From NCBI RefSeq assembly GCF_964204645.1, contig NC_134029.1, forward strand, positions 5,527,001-5,591,000: a stretch of DNA of 64,000 nt, written 5' to 3'. The translations under genes and the position numbers were made by a program. Source of the stretch: Tubulanus polymorphus (taxonomy: Eukaryota; Nemertea; Palaeonemertea; Tubulaniformes; Tubulanidae). Position 1 is the stretch's first letter. Every line of letters starts with the position of its first letter. The notes beneath the pieces were generated by a model. That model was not told the origin of the DNA and did not search any database. It was given only the letters and a program-made list of their open reading frames with translations. Below are positions 1-18,635 of this stretch, piece by piece.

Positions 1-1649
1 TAATGAAAAAAAGCCTAATGCCTAATGCCCTCATTCACCTCGTCATGCACATCAGACATATCTATTTTTTCACCCACGGCTGTCTATCATAGATGAAGTC
101 AAGAGCGATGAGAAGATGCGCGGAAGTTAAGAATGAAAAATGAAAGGTTTCGATTTTCAGTCAAGATCGCATCGTTAGATTTCATCAAAAATTGAAAATG
201 GGGGGAAAACGGTCAATATGTTGCGCATATGATATCTTAAATTATTGATTAATTGTCGGCGTATAAGAGTAGAACCATGTTTAAACGAATTGCTAATGAG
301 ATTGTGATAGACAGAGCTAGTTAACTTAGCAAAGCTCACATACCTGCGCTGAGCGGTTAAAAGCATAACCTTTGTGCTCTGCAGTAATGCCCGAATAAAA
401 TCAAGTATTCCTCTTGTGGCTTCATCAATCAACAGGCTCGTTAATCGTAGTAAGATGCCGCTAACAACTCCTCATCGGAGCCTTGTCATTACCTTACAGC
501 AGTAAGGTTAGCTCTCCAGGGAATAACACCAAAACGGCGGAAATCACACGTTGACTATACCCCTGAAGAATGTCAAGAATGATTTATATTGATCAGACGC
601 AACATTGCCGGAATATCAGTTGTTCTTTTTCGGCGGACGGAACTCAGCAGGTCGACGAACTATGACCAGGCGGTTGCTGACTATGCCTCCATCAAAATTA
701 CTGAAGTCGATTATCTCAAAATTACTCGCCGAGAATCTATTGTAGTTGTGCGTCCTTCTTGATACGAAACTGTCGACCTTCTTAATGACGGTTGCTTCAA
801 CCAACCATGAATTTCTTTAAAGGGAACGAGACAAATCTGCAGCAATTTTACTTTGATCCATCCAAGGGGCCTATCCACGTGGACAGTATCGGCTTTAGCG
901 AGGATACGGCAACTTTTCACATTTTATACAGATTAACCGACCGAGTGGCAGGTCGATGAGTTTGCATGCTTGTACCCTCATAGATTTCAGATAATCAGAT
1001 GAACTTCTTGGCTGCACACATTGCTTTCCAACGTCAAAGCGACGAACAATTATCGAAGTGTCTGCCGGATCCCAGGGGATCAGAAAAAGTACGATTCATC
1101 TGCGACAAATCCGGTTTACAGCAATAAGAAAAAGAAACTAATACCATTAGTTCGCGGATAAGGGCGATTTTTTATTCCCTCTTTGTTTGCGTATCTACAT
1201 ATACGAAAAACGTCCATAAATATTTAATCATACGAAGATCCTGTTCGGGTCCGTATGGTTGTCGTGTCGCCGAGAAGAGGCTCGGGTCTTATGTCTACTT
1301 GGCTCCAGCGTGCTGCGATCGATGCCGTCCCCAGAGACGACTTGGTCAGCGATTTACATGCGCTACGTTAACCGTTGATGAGAAATAATGTTCGTTATCA
1401 GAGCGGTTACATCTGTCCTCAAATCACTATCCGTATTCCCCAAGGTTCGCAAGAAGCAATAACCTCGCGAAACACTGGCGTTTACTGTGATATTATCTGA
1501 CCCACGTCGAGAATGCCAATCTCTAAAACCACAATTAGTAAATAGTCCGAGTTGCCACCAGTCTTTTATGCGACCATGAAAAAAGCACGAAGCCTTCTAT
1601 CCGAATATGATAATACAACAGCCCGTTCCATAGTTCTTAATACGTCATA
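1..1649. other. Non-coding left flank (probably TRPC intron)
   Basis: Lies downstream of the TRPC exon donor, so it is most likely intron. I looked for the second ankyrin exon and the channel domain on the minus strand and found neither. Short frames near 175-432 and 616-920 match nothing I know. Confidence 0.5.
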
Positions 1650-1808
1650 ATCTGATCAGATTTGAAAAAATGAATGCCACAGGCCGAGTGAGTGGGTCAA
1701 TTAGAAAAATGAATACCACGGGCGAGTGAGCGGATCAATTTGAAAAATGAATACCACAAGCGAGTAAGTGGGTCAATTTGAAAAATGAATACCACAGGCG
1801 AGTGGGTC
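1650..1808 (+). repeat. 38-bp minisatellite, about 4 copies
   Basis: The unit is roughly GGGTCAATTTGAAAAATGAA plus TACCACAGGCGAGTGAGT. TCAATT recurs at 1697, 1735 and 1773 (38-bp steps), with a diverged first copy near 1655. Two short open frames across it are by-products. Confidence 0.88.
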
Positions 1809-2259
1809 TTTCTACATTGATGGTGTAGTTTTGGGTCAGTGAAATCTGGAATATGGATATTCGTAAAATTGATATTGAACAACATACAAAAGCATCGAAA
1901 ATTGCCGTGGAATTGAATTCAGAATTATAGGCTATTCCATTCGTGAAAAATGGGAAGCCTCCGGAAGTCACCGACGCAAAACGCAAATTGCCTGGAAACA
2001 CATCGAGTGGTACAAGTACCAATAGCCTCATTGTGACTGTTGAGAAACAAATCTAGAAGCAAATGCTGAAAATGGGAAAACTTAGATAGATAATACTTTG
2101 ACGCTTCAAGTCATTGCTTAGGAGATTATCAGTGAACACATATTTCGAGCAGATTATTAATGACTTTTAAAAGACAGATAGAAAAGTTTATGTGAGTGAA
2201 GAAGTATAACTTAACGTTCATTGAACAGATATTTTCAAGCGTCTTCTGATTTAACTTAC

Positions 2260-2685
2260 CGACAAGTCTTTCCCTTTACGTTGAGATTGGTGACTTAATA
2301 GCAACTCTACGGCTTCGACATTTTCCTCGTTAATGGCGTGCAACAATGCATCCGCTAATTCCACGTTGTAACTAAGCAACACCTCGATCATTTCAATGTT
2401 CTCATTTTCGATGGCAATGTGCAGCGCCGTCCGACCAAGCGGGTCAACGCAGTTGATGTTTATGTTAAAATAGATTTGAGCCTCATCGAGAAAGTTCCTC
2501 GCCCTGGCCATATCACCTCTCTCCACGGCCAGGAGGTATTGTCTCTCTTCATTAGTGAGGTCAATCTCTTTACGGATGACACCCATCCCCAGAGTATCGG
2601 AGCCTTCATTGAGCTCGATGCCCAGCTCCTGCATCAACTTCTCCGGATTCATTTGTTTTTTGTACTCCTTATACACCTTGTCCAT
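2260..2685 (-). CDS. TRPC-family cation channel, first coding exon
   Basis: Encodes the first 142 residues of a canonical transient receptor potential channel (TRPC), a plasma-membrane Ca2+/Na+ channel acting downstream of phospholipase C. Residues about 43-135 form the N-terminal ankyrin region. Visible blocks are [53 protein letters not shown] and [19 protein letters not shown], which match TRPC1/4/5 more closely than TRPC3/6/7 as I remember them. The start is the first ATG of the open frame. The exon ends in phase 0 at TCG|GTAAGT, and the frame closes two codons into the intron, so the exon boundary is clear. The next ankyrin exon, the six-helix pore domain and the TRP box are not in the 2.2 kb to the left, so the gene continues off the window or after a long intron. 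Family assignment is firm; the exact paralogue is not. Confidence 0.93.
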
Positions 2686-5600
2686 ATTGGCTGCTCAGCT
2701 CTGAAAGTAGAAAAAAAACAGATCATCATATCTCAGTACGGTGAAACTCAAAGCGTACGTGTATTTACCGGTTATTTTGCTAGGTAGTCACTAATTTCTA
2801 GTTCATAAAATCATGATAGCTGTCCAGTTACCATGGTAATCAAACTATACAAACCCTAGGGAAACACCAGCGAATGGAGTACCCCACGGCACTATTTGCG
2901 CATACGGTGGTGTGATGAGGAATTAAATGTTTTGCACTACAATGTTGTTTCATCGAGAGATTGTGGTTGCGGTTTGTTTGGCTCCGGTGGAGAGGAGCAC
3001 GCCCCACCGGAAATTTGGCGTGAAGATCAGATCCGTATCGATCAACCCCCGACTAGATTGTTTCCTTACTTGGTTCGACGGTGATGCTCTAACTCACGAT
3101 TACCATTTTCAATGAAACACTTATGTTACTCGACGAATAACGGCCAGGAATATTATGATAAAGAATTACTACAGTTAAGTTCGGTTTCAGTAATATCAAT
3201 AGCTTCATTTTTAGAATAAGTAAAATCTTGAATTCACGAACTGAAAAGACCCAGATCATTACTCCGATTGGCCAGGATAGGGTATTTGATTCAGTAGACG
3301 GTCGACTTGACGTTGTCTGAGATTCAGGCCAAAAATATACTCCGCCATCAAAATAAAGTTATTGTTAAATTTTCTATTGGTAAATTTCAAACATCGAATG
3401 TCAACCCCCGTGTCCTTAGTCTCCTGATGCTGATATCAAAACCGTGGCACACGATCCGAACGATCAACATCTTAATAATCGGCGCGTATGTCCAACATTG
3501 CTTGGAAGCTTCAAACCAAAGAAATTACGGCAAAACTCTAATTGAAGTTTCGAATTTCAGGTGGATTGAAATGTAAGCATACCGCACAGGTGGTTAATGT
3601 GGCTCTTGATAGTAGTGCTCTATAAGAGAAACCTTTTTCTCTTGTACACAGTTAGCAAATAGATGGAAGTATGGAAAAAAATCACGAACGCTTTGCTTTT
3701 GCTTACAGCACGCAACAGATATTTCAAGGTAGAGCAATAAACAAAAATATTATCATATCCTCGCGTCTTTTCTCGAATCGCTACCGATCGAGGAGTCGAC
3801 AGCGGCGAAGTGCCGATGGCATTTTCCATTTATACTCCTATTTCTGTATCAGCCGTTCTCGTGATATTGACTTCAGAAACTAGCGCTCTACACCACAACA
3901 CAACAGACGATTCGACCAATCCTACATTTGATTTCAAACGAAAACATGCGCGTACTTTCTGATATCGGGAAAAAACCAGGTGCGCTAGAAAGAGCTGGGG
4001 AATTGAATACAAACAAAACTTCACTAGCTTCAACGCGGTGTAGCCTGACAGATTTATCTCATTTGAAAAACTATCACTAGAAAATCATAGCAAATTGAAG
4101 CGACATATTAGTTATGGACACAAATGCATCGAATGAAAATATGCAATCATTGAAAGAATACAAAAATATGCAAGAATGAAAAATATAACCGAACGATTAG
4201 CACTATTTCGAGAGGTTCTTTACAACTATTTGCTTGATTCGGGCCATAACCCTAGAAGAAAATGTGAAACCCAAACACCACTAATTTTCGTGCTATGCAC
4301 ATAAAGATTGGTAGACATTGAATCTGATAGTTTTCTTTAATTACGGCCCGAATCAGCGACCATACTCAGTTGCCACGATCCAAAAATGGTTTAAAATGGT
4401 AATAATGTGTTTGATGAAGATGTCCGTGTGTATTGTCACCTTGATCAGACCTGGTCAACTACATGAGACAAGACCTTATCAATGATTCATTCCTGGACTG
4501 ATCATCATTCGCCAGTGTTGTGGCTTATGTTTATTCATGGATATTTCCATCTCATATAGGGGAAAAAGAAACATCAGATGGACCCTAAGTGGCAATCAGT
4601 TGGTTGATGCGAATAACTTTTGATATTTCGGATGAGACAATGGAGATGAAAGCGTCCTCGGCGTTCTTTACTTAATACGACCATCGGTTTTTTAGTATTG
4701 GATTATCTATTTTCATTTTTCATACATAATCTTCGCGGTTGTTTGTCACTGCCTCAAATCTTCCGTCGGCTTATCATCGAAGTTGTTCCTATTCAGATGT
4801 CAAAGAGATTTTGATGATCTTGTATTTCCGACTAATTCAAGCCCAATCTGTCATATAATCTGTCATTTTTTGTTCGATGTCTATATACGAGCTGATGTCT
4901 TTGAAAAATAAATCCTGCTTCGTCCTGGCTGATTACAACATGCTATACTGCATTTGCCGACGATTCGACAACGTCGTAGAGCGAAGGGACTTGATGGCAG
5001 CTGACATTTCGCTGATATGAAAATCTCGTAAATTTTCTTATCGTATTAAACGTGTCAGTGAGTTAAATGACAATCAAACACGAGACGTGGATCTAATTAA
5101 TTGAAACCGTACGTAAATTCTGCGTTTCCTAAAAAGCATATGTTATTCTTATTCAGCTTCACGTTTACGCGTTTATGCGCTAATTTGCCATAAACGCATT
5201 CAGCATTCACTCGCAAGTTCCTGACTCTGAATACTCTTGATTCTAATTCAAGCCATCGCGTAGTCCTATGCCTGGAATAGTTAGGCTACGTTTCAACTCT
5301 GCACCGTCTAAGAATAAGTTCTTATTCAAATATTTAAAATCTTTATACAAATCCATCAATAACTTACAACTTTGTAATCGTGTCCAATTTGTCAGATAAT
5401 TCAGATCCTTTCGTTTTTCTTTTTTTAGTCACTATAAAGCCTGCGCTACAGTTATTGGGTAATGGAGTCGAGATGAATGAATATGGACTAATTTTGAATA
5501 TTACTGCGTAACTGGGATCAGCACATTTCTAGAAATGACATTTTCCGCAGCGGATTTGTTTATACAGTTTCCTTGGTGGTATTTCAAGGCATAAAAGGGC

Positions 5601-6060
5601 CGGAATAAGTTACACCAAATCATAGAAAGTTCCAGCGCATTCGATGTTGATTGATCACCTTCCATTGATCGACAAACCAATGGCAGCAGATTATGGTCTT
5701 TAACCCCGATCGTAAACGAGTTCCCCGGGGAGCCAAAAATCGCTATTCTGGGGGTTCTTCGGTTCGTGATTCAAGAGCTAATTTTCTGTTCGACGACACA
5801 ACGCGGCGCGAAGTGTGATTTAGACATATAGCGATCACGGGCCAATCGTAGCCCTTTCCTGGATAATCAGACGGCAACGAATAAAAGCCGTAATATAAGA
5901 ATCGATTTTTTTTTTCAAATGCGACGAGTGTAGAAAATTCTATCCGAAGAATTAAGAACTGGAATTGAATGCGCAAACTTTAACGACAATGTTTTACGTA
6001 AATCGAGGAACTCGCTCTGAATGATAAGTGAAATCTTCGATCTTGAAATAGGTGTTGTCC

Positions 6061-6235
6061 CTCTTACTTACTTGACTGGTAGATTTTATTTGATTTGGTG
6101 TCCCTTACAAAGCCACCACACCTACCGGGAGCGAAACAGGAGGTTTGATTTTGAAATCGGAAATCGAAGTACAGATATAGTTGGGTGATGGGTGAAATTT
6201 GCAGAATTTTTGTTTATATCGAAGTAAATTGTAAG
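6061..6235 (+). repeat. Dispersed ~190-bp repeat, copy 1
   Basis: The core reads TTTGGTGTCCCTTACAAAGC, then CCGGGAGCGAAACAGG, then TTTGATTTTGAAATCGGAAA. The same core occurs at 10.3 kb (inverted) and 53.8 kb. It has no coding capacity and no tRNA-like boxes that I recognise. Confidence 0.85.
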
Positions 6236-9200
6236 TTTCGGGGATGAAAATTTTTTAGATGGCGGAATTGTCGAAGGGTGTTGTTGTAATAGGCGGATAG
6301 CAAACATGGCCGCAGTGTCGATTTAAAGTTACGACTGTTCGTTAATCTCCTGTCGGTCACATATCTGAAGCTTGGCTCGCGACAGATGTTCGATAACATC
6401 TAAAACCTGCGGAAATTAACTCAGACCGCTATTTACAAGCGAAATTCCTCTCTACAACACGTCCACCCAATCAGTGTCCAATGCCATGGTCACTACTCGT
6501 TAGATATCCATTTATAACAGGACCGTATCGACTTTCTCGATAAACGACCTCCACCAAACAATAAAACACAGTTCTATTCGCCATTTTGTTGTTAACGTTT
6601 CGCTTCACTATTGGATTAGATTTCGTATTTATCAATAAATTTTGTATTGAAATCTTTGCAAACGTGTTCAGATAATTTGAACAGCTTAAGAAAGGGAAAA
6701 ATCCGTGCATGGCCCTTAATAGTGGTGCACTGGTAATGCAGTGATTTAGACTGGACGTTGAACAGGTTAGAAGACAAGGCTAGGGTAAGAGTGGGTCTGT
6801 AAGATAGGCCTAAATCACGGTGCCTTAATGTGTGAAACGTATTGGCTTGGCCGAAAAAAGAGAGAAAACGAAAGAAGAAACAATTGTTTTTTGGTTACGC
6901 GTTTTCGTAAGCCTGTACGTCCGCCACATATTGACCGATCGACCGCCGGCTCAAAATTCTGAAGTTCATTTCACTCAATCTCAAACGACGTGTACAATTG
7001 ATTTGGGCGTTGGTTATCCACGTGCATTTCGTCAATATGGATACCGAACAATAACGAAATAGCTACCGCCCATAATTAGATGCAAACAGTCGTGTGACAA
7101 GCCTCAGTACTCTTCTATACCACGCCAAATAATTCTGCGTAAACCGACTATTTGGTGACATCGTTAATCGAATGATAACTTTGACGTCAGTAGTTGACAT
7201 TGGTCAATTCGGGTATTTCACGGCCAAATCTTTCCGTTTATGAATCGATTCCAGATGGAACATGTTCAACGCATGAACTGAAGATAAATCTACTGCTTAC
7301 TATTAGTTTAAGCTCGCAGCGCCTTCGAGTTCAAGTAGGTTTAATTGATTCGCTAATTAAACTTACAAACCGGATTAGTAATCAGATAAACGGTCGCGAT
7401 CGAAGTTCTTCCGAGTGGATGCGAATCAATGTAGAAATCGCCTGCCACGTCGCCATTGCGCTTACAGCCGTCGTCGAAAAATCGACCAAATTCCGACCAC
7501 ACTTTCAACAGTTCGCATCGGATCATGAAGTGTTCGCGGTGGAATATTCGTCTATACGAGTAATTCCGGATCTGGCTACAGTTTGCGAACGGTTGTGTTA
7601 TTGCTACTAGCCTTCACGAAAACGACATGAAGTAAACACAAGCACTGACGAAGTACCCGCCAAGTCATCTTATTTTTCAAGTCTGCTACAGACTGAAGTA
7701 ACCATGGTATCGGAAAGTCCACAACGCATCACACTTCACTTTGCCTAGCGGATACATTACAAATCAGTTTATATCTTTCTTTTTTTTGTTCTGTTAAATG
7801 CTGAGTGTCTGTTATTTTTTTCTCAGAAGTGATAACAGATTGCTCATATACGAGCATAATCCCAAAACCATTTTCATTTTGTAAGTGTTTATAATCCCGA
7901 AGGCACACTCGGCTAATCAGTCTATGGACTCTAAAACGAATAGTGTCCATGGTAAAAAGAGGTGTTTTAATCATGAAATGCAAAGGGAAATATTGTCAGT
8001 GACAAAAAATGCTCGATCATCTATATACTTTACCACTGAACGTAATTGAAATAGTTATCGTTTAAGCATCTTCGATTTAGAGTCCATGATAAAATCTAAT
8101 TCGTGGCCGGAGAGTATTAGTTATTTCTGAACGTTAAGCTCTTATACTTTGCATATCAGAACATCGAAAGCGTTCAGAGCAAGAATTCCTCGATCATGTA
8201 TTTCAATCAATTCACCCGTTCATGATAAAGACCACGCAGTTATACCCTAAATCACCAGCCAGTCACCATAATCACACCAGAAATTATATACATCATATCT
8301 AAAGATCATTGTTCACTACTTGAAATACATTAAGCTTTCCACTGAACAGCAAGGTAAGAGGCCAATAAGGTATGACAGAAGGCTTTTAGAATTAATTAGA
8401 TTCGCATTTCAAATATTAACTTATGGCAAAAACAACATTTAATCCACTACATTTAGACATATTTATTCTGAAGTTTCTGTTAGAGCCTTCATTCGCGTAA
8501 CTTCTTTTTCTTTTTAAGCGCCTATGGCATATCCACTGATTGAACTATGGACGCAAAGGTAGCCTTTTGCAGGAACCGAAAAAGAATGAATCGCAGCGCA
8601 ATATTAGCGCATTTTTCCATGTCCAGCGTTAGCATTACCAATACCAACGCCCACAAGAAACTATCTTTTGATAAATCTTTGACATATTATATTATCTTGC
8701 CAAGTTCATCGTCTAGTAGCTGCAATTGGCCATTTTTATCGCGACGCCAGACATGACTAGTGATACCAAGGTGAATCGAAGAATAGTCCGCCTAAAAACT
8801 AAACTCGAACACAACCTCACGCGATACTATACGATTGAAACTGCCACAATCGGGAAACTTACCCTTCGCCCTAATAGGTTTTACTTGTTGTAGATTATCG
8901 ATAATTAGCTTTGATGAAGATAACGATATCTTTTAGTGACAGGTATCGCAATTATTGATTACGAGTAGACCTGCGAATGACCCAAGGCTAAAGATAGCAG
9001 TGACTACCTCTTGAATGGACGACAATTCTGATAATTAACTCGCTAAACGGTTGCCATTACGCGCGGATCGACGTCTTCGCCTACATCATGCCATGGACTC
9101 TTCGCTGTTCAATAAATGATTATACAACCTGATGAACACTATTATAGAAGATGGTGACAGGGGAAGGCTAGGATACGAGATCAGTTCGATGCAATTTTCT

Positions 9201-10168
9201 AGCCAGAATATAGATCAAAGGCGGTTATAAACATAGTTTTTTCTATAATTTTCATATAATTTCGATGCACCGAAATGACTTAAACCTGATTGACCGGCAA
9301 GACTCGGACGACAGCGTCCGGTTTCAAGACTAAGCGAGTCAAATTGTGCAAGATTTATGAACATAAATATACAACGTTGTCTCTGATCGTCATTTCTCGC
9401 TTTCTCGAATAATCTCGACGTGCAATTAGAGGTTGGAAAGATTGCATCAAGTTAACCCAGGTCAAAGCGAGTAAGGCTCCGTAATAGTGCGATGTCAATT
9501 CGAAGTGTATACTGAAGATAATTCCTCGTCTAGGACCGCTTCGGTAATTTCATTCCCCTGGTAATTTGATCTGCGCTGTTCCACAAAAGAAACGATCGAA
9601 CTAAGAATGCGAACATCGAATGGAAAATACGGCGTCAAAAGAAAATTCTGAAGTCTTGCGAAGAGTTTGCCGATGAGGACTACTCGATATCCACCTAACT
9701 ATGCACTGTATATTAGAAACACAAAACTGCTCCCTGTGTACAACTTTTATTTTAAGGCAAACTCAGCACCGGATGTGAAGTATCAACTGCGCACCCCTTG
9801 ACGGAGAAACCCATCCTCATCGGAGCTGCACCGTCGATGTCGTACAACTACACTTCGGATACCCCAGGACCGGATACTCTCATCTGGAAAATTTGCGTTT
9901 CGAAATGTGCTTCCTTTCTATCTAGTCAAAACGCGGGACAATCAACTTAGAGGACTTCTACATCAACATCTACCCGAGAAAAAACTATAATAAACTATCG
10001 GATTATTTACACGTAGAAAACGACCAAAAAAAATTGAAAATGGACAAAATGGTCCTCAACCTTGTAATATAGATTTCGATGTATTAAATTAGGCAGCCAA
10101 GAAAATTCAACCCAATCAGTCGTTTACTGGTTCAGGCTGAATGAAAGATTGTTTGAATGAACCGGAAC

Positions 10169-10364
10169 CGAATTTCCCAATTATGTACTTCGATTTAAAC
10201 AAAATACTTTTGTAAACTCGACCGCCGATCACACGACTATATCTGTACTTCGATTTCCGATTTCAAAATCAAACCCCCTGTTTCGCTCCCGGCAGGTGTG
10301 GTGGGTCTGTGAGGGACACTCAATCAAAAAATCAAACGAAATTTACCAACCAAATAAATAACAG
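10169..10364 (-). repeat. Dispersed ~190-bp repeat, copy 2 (inverted)
   Basis: On the minus strand it runs from CCTGTTATTTATTTGGTTGG through CTGCCGGGAGCGAAACAGGG to ACATAATTGGGAAATTCGG. It is longer at both ends than copy 1. Confidence 0.87.
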
Positions 10365-13300
10365 GCACAATCCCTATTTTAAGATTAAAAAAAACAAGCT
10401 TCTGCTGTTATATATGCCCCGTTCTTCCGTGTCGTATGGAGACATTGAATCAACAATCACACCGTCGACATACGATATCGTCAAGAGACGAATCTCGGAG
10501 ACAGTATTTACATCAAGTTTATCATCGAGGTTAAGGTAATCACCGACGTCCAGGTGAAAACGAAAGCGTCCACAGATCAGAACACTATCAGATAAGCGCG
10601 CCGCAATGATCAGTTCGATCGACGAAGGTTAATTTCGTTTTCCTATTCTGGTGTTCAACTCATCTCATCCAGTTAGACATGTATTCGAGCAATCTTTTGA
10701 TTGTTTTGCGGGCATCGAAATAATTGAATACGTCTAACACAGACCCAACGGGACAAAGGGCGCTTTCGGTAATCCCACACTGGCATATAATCATACTTGT
10801 TTACCGAGCAAACGCACTGGTAATTTTGATAAGTGGCCGCGAACAAGTTTTCTAGAGTACGCACGAGAGTGTTTTGCGAACGAGCCAACGATTCAGGTTG
10901 AATTAATTGGGACCTGGGGGCTTTATGACAACAAGCCACGTTTCAGAATCAAGTCAGCTAATGAGGACCAACGCCAGATTGAATTTATCGAGTTATTCTG
11001 AATAACCATTCATAACGTTCGTATTTCATAGCTCCTAATTATTTTTCAATTTTAAGGCGTATGACTGGTAAAATTGTTTCGGAATAGTAATGCCTTGCGG
11101 ATGTTAAATGCGAAAACTCGACAGATTGGCACGCTGATATTTCAGGGAATCCAAATAAAATCTTTTTCATAAACCATGCAAACTCCTCGTTCAAGATGGC
11201 AGTCTGGCAGTGTGCTTGTAACGTATAAGAGAAATTCCTTCCATGTTGGCATTTACAAAACAATCACAATTTTTTTCAAGATGGCTGATAAACTAGAGAA
11301 ATAAACAGATCAATAATTGTTCGATTTGCCGAAAACTGCGCTCGTTTTCCATTTTCTTCGTCATACCTCAAAATGTTGTCCACAATTCAAATCAATGTTG
11401 CTTTGCTTTAGTGGTAAGTAACGTGTCAAACCGAAATCATTATAGATCAGCGCAGCTTAATTGAAAATGCGTGTAGCGTGGACATCTACAAGTGGCATCC
11501 TGTCTACCCGTATCATGAGAAATCGGAAGCTGTCCTGATTAAATCAAACCGGATACAATACTGGCACTTGTCGAATAACTGAATATTTCAGTGATTCTGT
11601 TTACAAATCACTTGAATTCCGTGTTTGCTTATCGCGTCCAAGTTGGTATTGCTAAATGCCTTCGACTTATTAAGCCATGTACCATTGGTCGTAATGAGCG
11701 CAGTACGGCGGCAATAAGCAGGCTTTCCATTTCACAGCTTCATCTATAACCCAGAATTGAGTTGACTTCGCGTTAAGTACTGACACTTTACCAGAAATAT
11801 TCATAATTGAAAATTAACTAAAACGCCAGGGGGGGGCATTTACCTAAACGTTGGTTAACCTGAATAACTTGACAAAGTGAAAATTAAAACTGCATTCCGA
11901 TTCCCTAGACATTTGCTATCTCATAAGGTGATAATTTCAACTTCAAAAGAAAATGGGGAAAACCACTAGATTATCTTGTAAAAAAGTATTGAAAATAGAA
12001 ACTTGTTTTCTGTTCTATTAATCTCGGAATCGGGTCCAGGGATGCACTACAGACAGAATTATAAGCGGAATATTCTGCTGTCTTTATTGGAAATATCATG
12101 AAAGCGCTTTTGTGTCGGATGAGAATTATTGATACTGTATTTATTATATGTGGCTGTATTTAGTCCCGTTGTTAATTCAATAAGAAGTCACAGTTTCCAG
12201 AACTTGCTCGCTTGCTAATCTACTTACACACATATACAAAGTGATGCGTCGCGATTGATGGAATAACCACGGTTTACTGAATCTAAATAAAACCTAGTTG
12301 TAGAGCGTCGGTTTCGCGGCGAGTTCAGTTTTAATTAAGCGACGGCCTTGCAGTAAAAATTTACGCGTCCAATCTACAGAAGACTTGATTCAATATCTTT
12401 GCTTTAAGTACATAAAATGCATCCGCGTAAAATGTAGCATATAATATTCATTTCATTTCAGCGTGTGGCCGAAAGCGGACGAATCGAGCCGCTTTGGCAC
12501 AGAAGATGTACATAACTACGAATACGCCAACCTTAACGGCTCTCAATGCGCGTTATTACTCTGAGCATATATCGCTCCAGTGAGATCTGAAAGGTTTCTG
12601 TTCATTCATATCAGTTACAAAGGTTTCCGTATTAGATTTGCTTCAATTCGCGGAAACATTCTTGTCGGTTTACCGATCATATAATATTCATCCTTGTACA
12701 AAAATGATGGCTGCATTATGAGATATATAAAATATATTGAATTCAAAAGAACCGTTTTTTTCTAAACGTCAACATCTATCCCATACCCATTTATATAGAG
12801 TTCTTATCAAAATCTTATAAACGGCTTGTTTGAAATTCTTAGAATGATCTCGGCAGAAACGTTATTATCCCTCAATTTGATTTGACGCGCATTTCATTAT
12901 TTCTTATCTCTTATCAATCTACTCGCTAGAAGAGTTTTTAAATTCTATTTTCCATCAGTGTGGTCCGTTGACGAGGTTACGCGCGGTCTTGGCCTTTTTC
13001 TTGCGATCGCTCGATCAGAACTAGGATTATATTTCGATCGGTTCGACGATCAATGCGTCGTCGTACTGCGGTTTCGGTGGCTGAACCAATAACTACCGCT
13101 CGTATATGACGATGGTAATGTGTGTTTAACAGACAAATTCCATCTCGTATTCTTCGTACAAGTAGTGGATTAGTTCCTTGGTAACGACTTGGACGTCGTG
13201 TAATCCCCACTTATAGATTAGGAGACACGACCGATTACTGGTGATCGTTTTCGACTATAATCTTCCGTTAAAGCACGCACCATTTTTCCACCTCTTTGTC

Positions 13301-13722
13301 AAACCATTGGTACTCTTATGCACGACAGTTCTATACGACAGCTTACTTGATATTCCAACCATACCAATATTCATCTCCGAGATTAAGACAACATTTGTAT
13401 AGCTGAACAATCATTTTTTCGCGTCAAGATAATGATACATGACTGGCTTTTATCCCTCAATTTGATGCCTTGGCTTTTACTGTTTGAATATGGATAAACA
13501 TATGATAATTTTTTAGAATTAGCCTCCTTTTCTTATTGCTTTCAACTTGATAATGGCAATTAGGTGACAGCCAAAACGTCGTGATCAAAATAGGACAATT
13601 TATAATTTGAGTTTGTTTAATTGATAAATATATCTATTGAGTGACTCACTCCTGATTCCACGCTATAATATCAGGTTCATGATATACAGACAGCTCTGTT
13701 GCTGTTGAATCATTATCCATTA

Positions 13723-18191
<4,469 letters not shown>

Positions 18192-18336
18192 CAGGACCGT
18201 ACCTAGCATCTGAATTTTGGGGGTAGAGAAACCAAAAAACGGCAGTTCTATTGGATATAACAATGATATTTTGCAAAAAAGGGACCAAAATTTCTGGGGG
18301 GCAATTACCCCCTGATCCCCACTAGGCACGGCCCTG
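18192..18336. mobile_element. Small MITE with CAGGACCGTACCTAG ends
   Basis: The left end CAGGACCGTACCTAG and the right end, mirrored, CAGGGCCGTGCCTAG match at 13 of 15 bases over a 145-bp element with GGGGG/CCCCC blocks inside. The flanks (ATATAAA, ATAAATG) are AT-rich, and I cannot settle the target duplication. Confidence 0.6.
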
Positions 18337-18467
18337 ATAAATGAAATTCAGAATATATTGACTTTCGATTTGTAATCGACTAGTGGTGGGGGATTTTTAC
18401 CTATACGCACTAGAATTAATTATGTCAATTGCGGAATTTCTTCCTTCTTTCTTTGTCGTATACCTTA

Positions 18468-18562
18468 GGAACCAGTTCTGCGGTAATATTGGTCGAAACT
18501 TGACTCTAAAATTGGAAACGAGTCAAGTTTTAACCGAGAACCGTGGAATTGGAACTGGGTCC
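18468..18562. repeat. Nested inverted repeat (hairpin MITE-like)
   Basis: The outer pair GGAACCAGTT / AACTGGGTCC encloses a perfect inner pair AAACTTGACTC (18497-18507) / GAGTCAAGTTT (18520-18530). Confidence 0.55.
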
Positions 18563-18608
18563 AATGGAGAAAATTATATATTACGCAGATCCCTATATCG
18601 TGTACTAA

Positions 18609-18635
18609 CGTGTACCTGTACGGTACATGTACACG
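18609..18635. repeat. 27-bp near-perfect palindrome
   Basis: CGTGTACCTGTAC, a central G, then GTACATGTACACG, with one mismatched pair of thirteen. GTAC repeats dominate it. Function unknown. Confidence 0.6.

Noticed and set aside
7194-7610. 138-codon plus-strand frame
   Set aside because: No motif, ordinary codon composition for chance, no clear splice context or homologue known to me.
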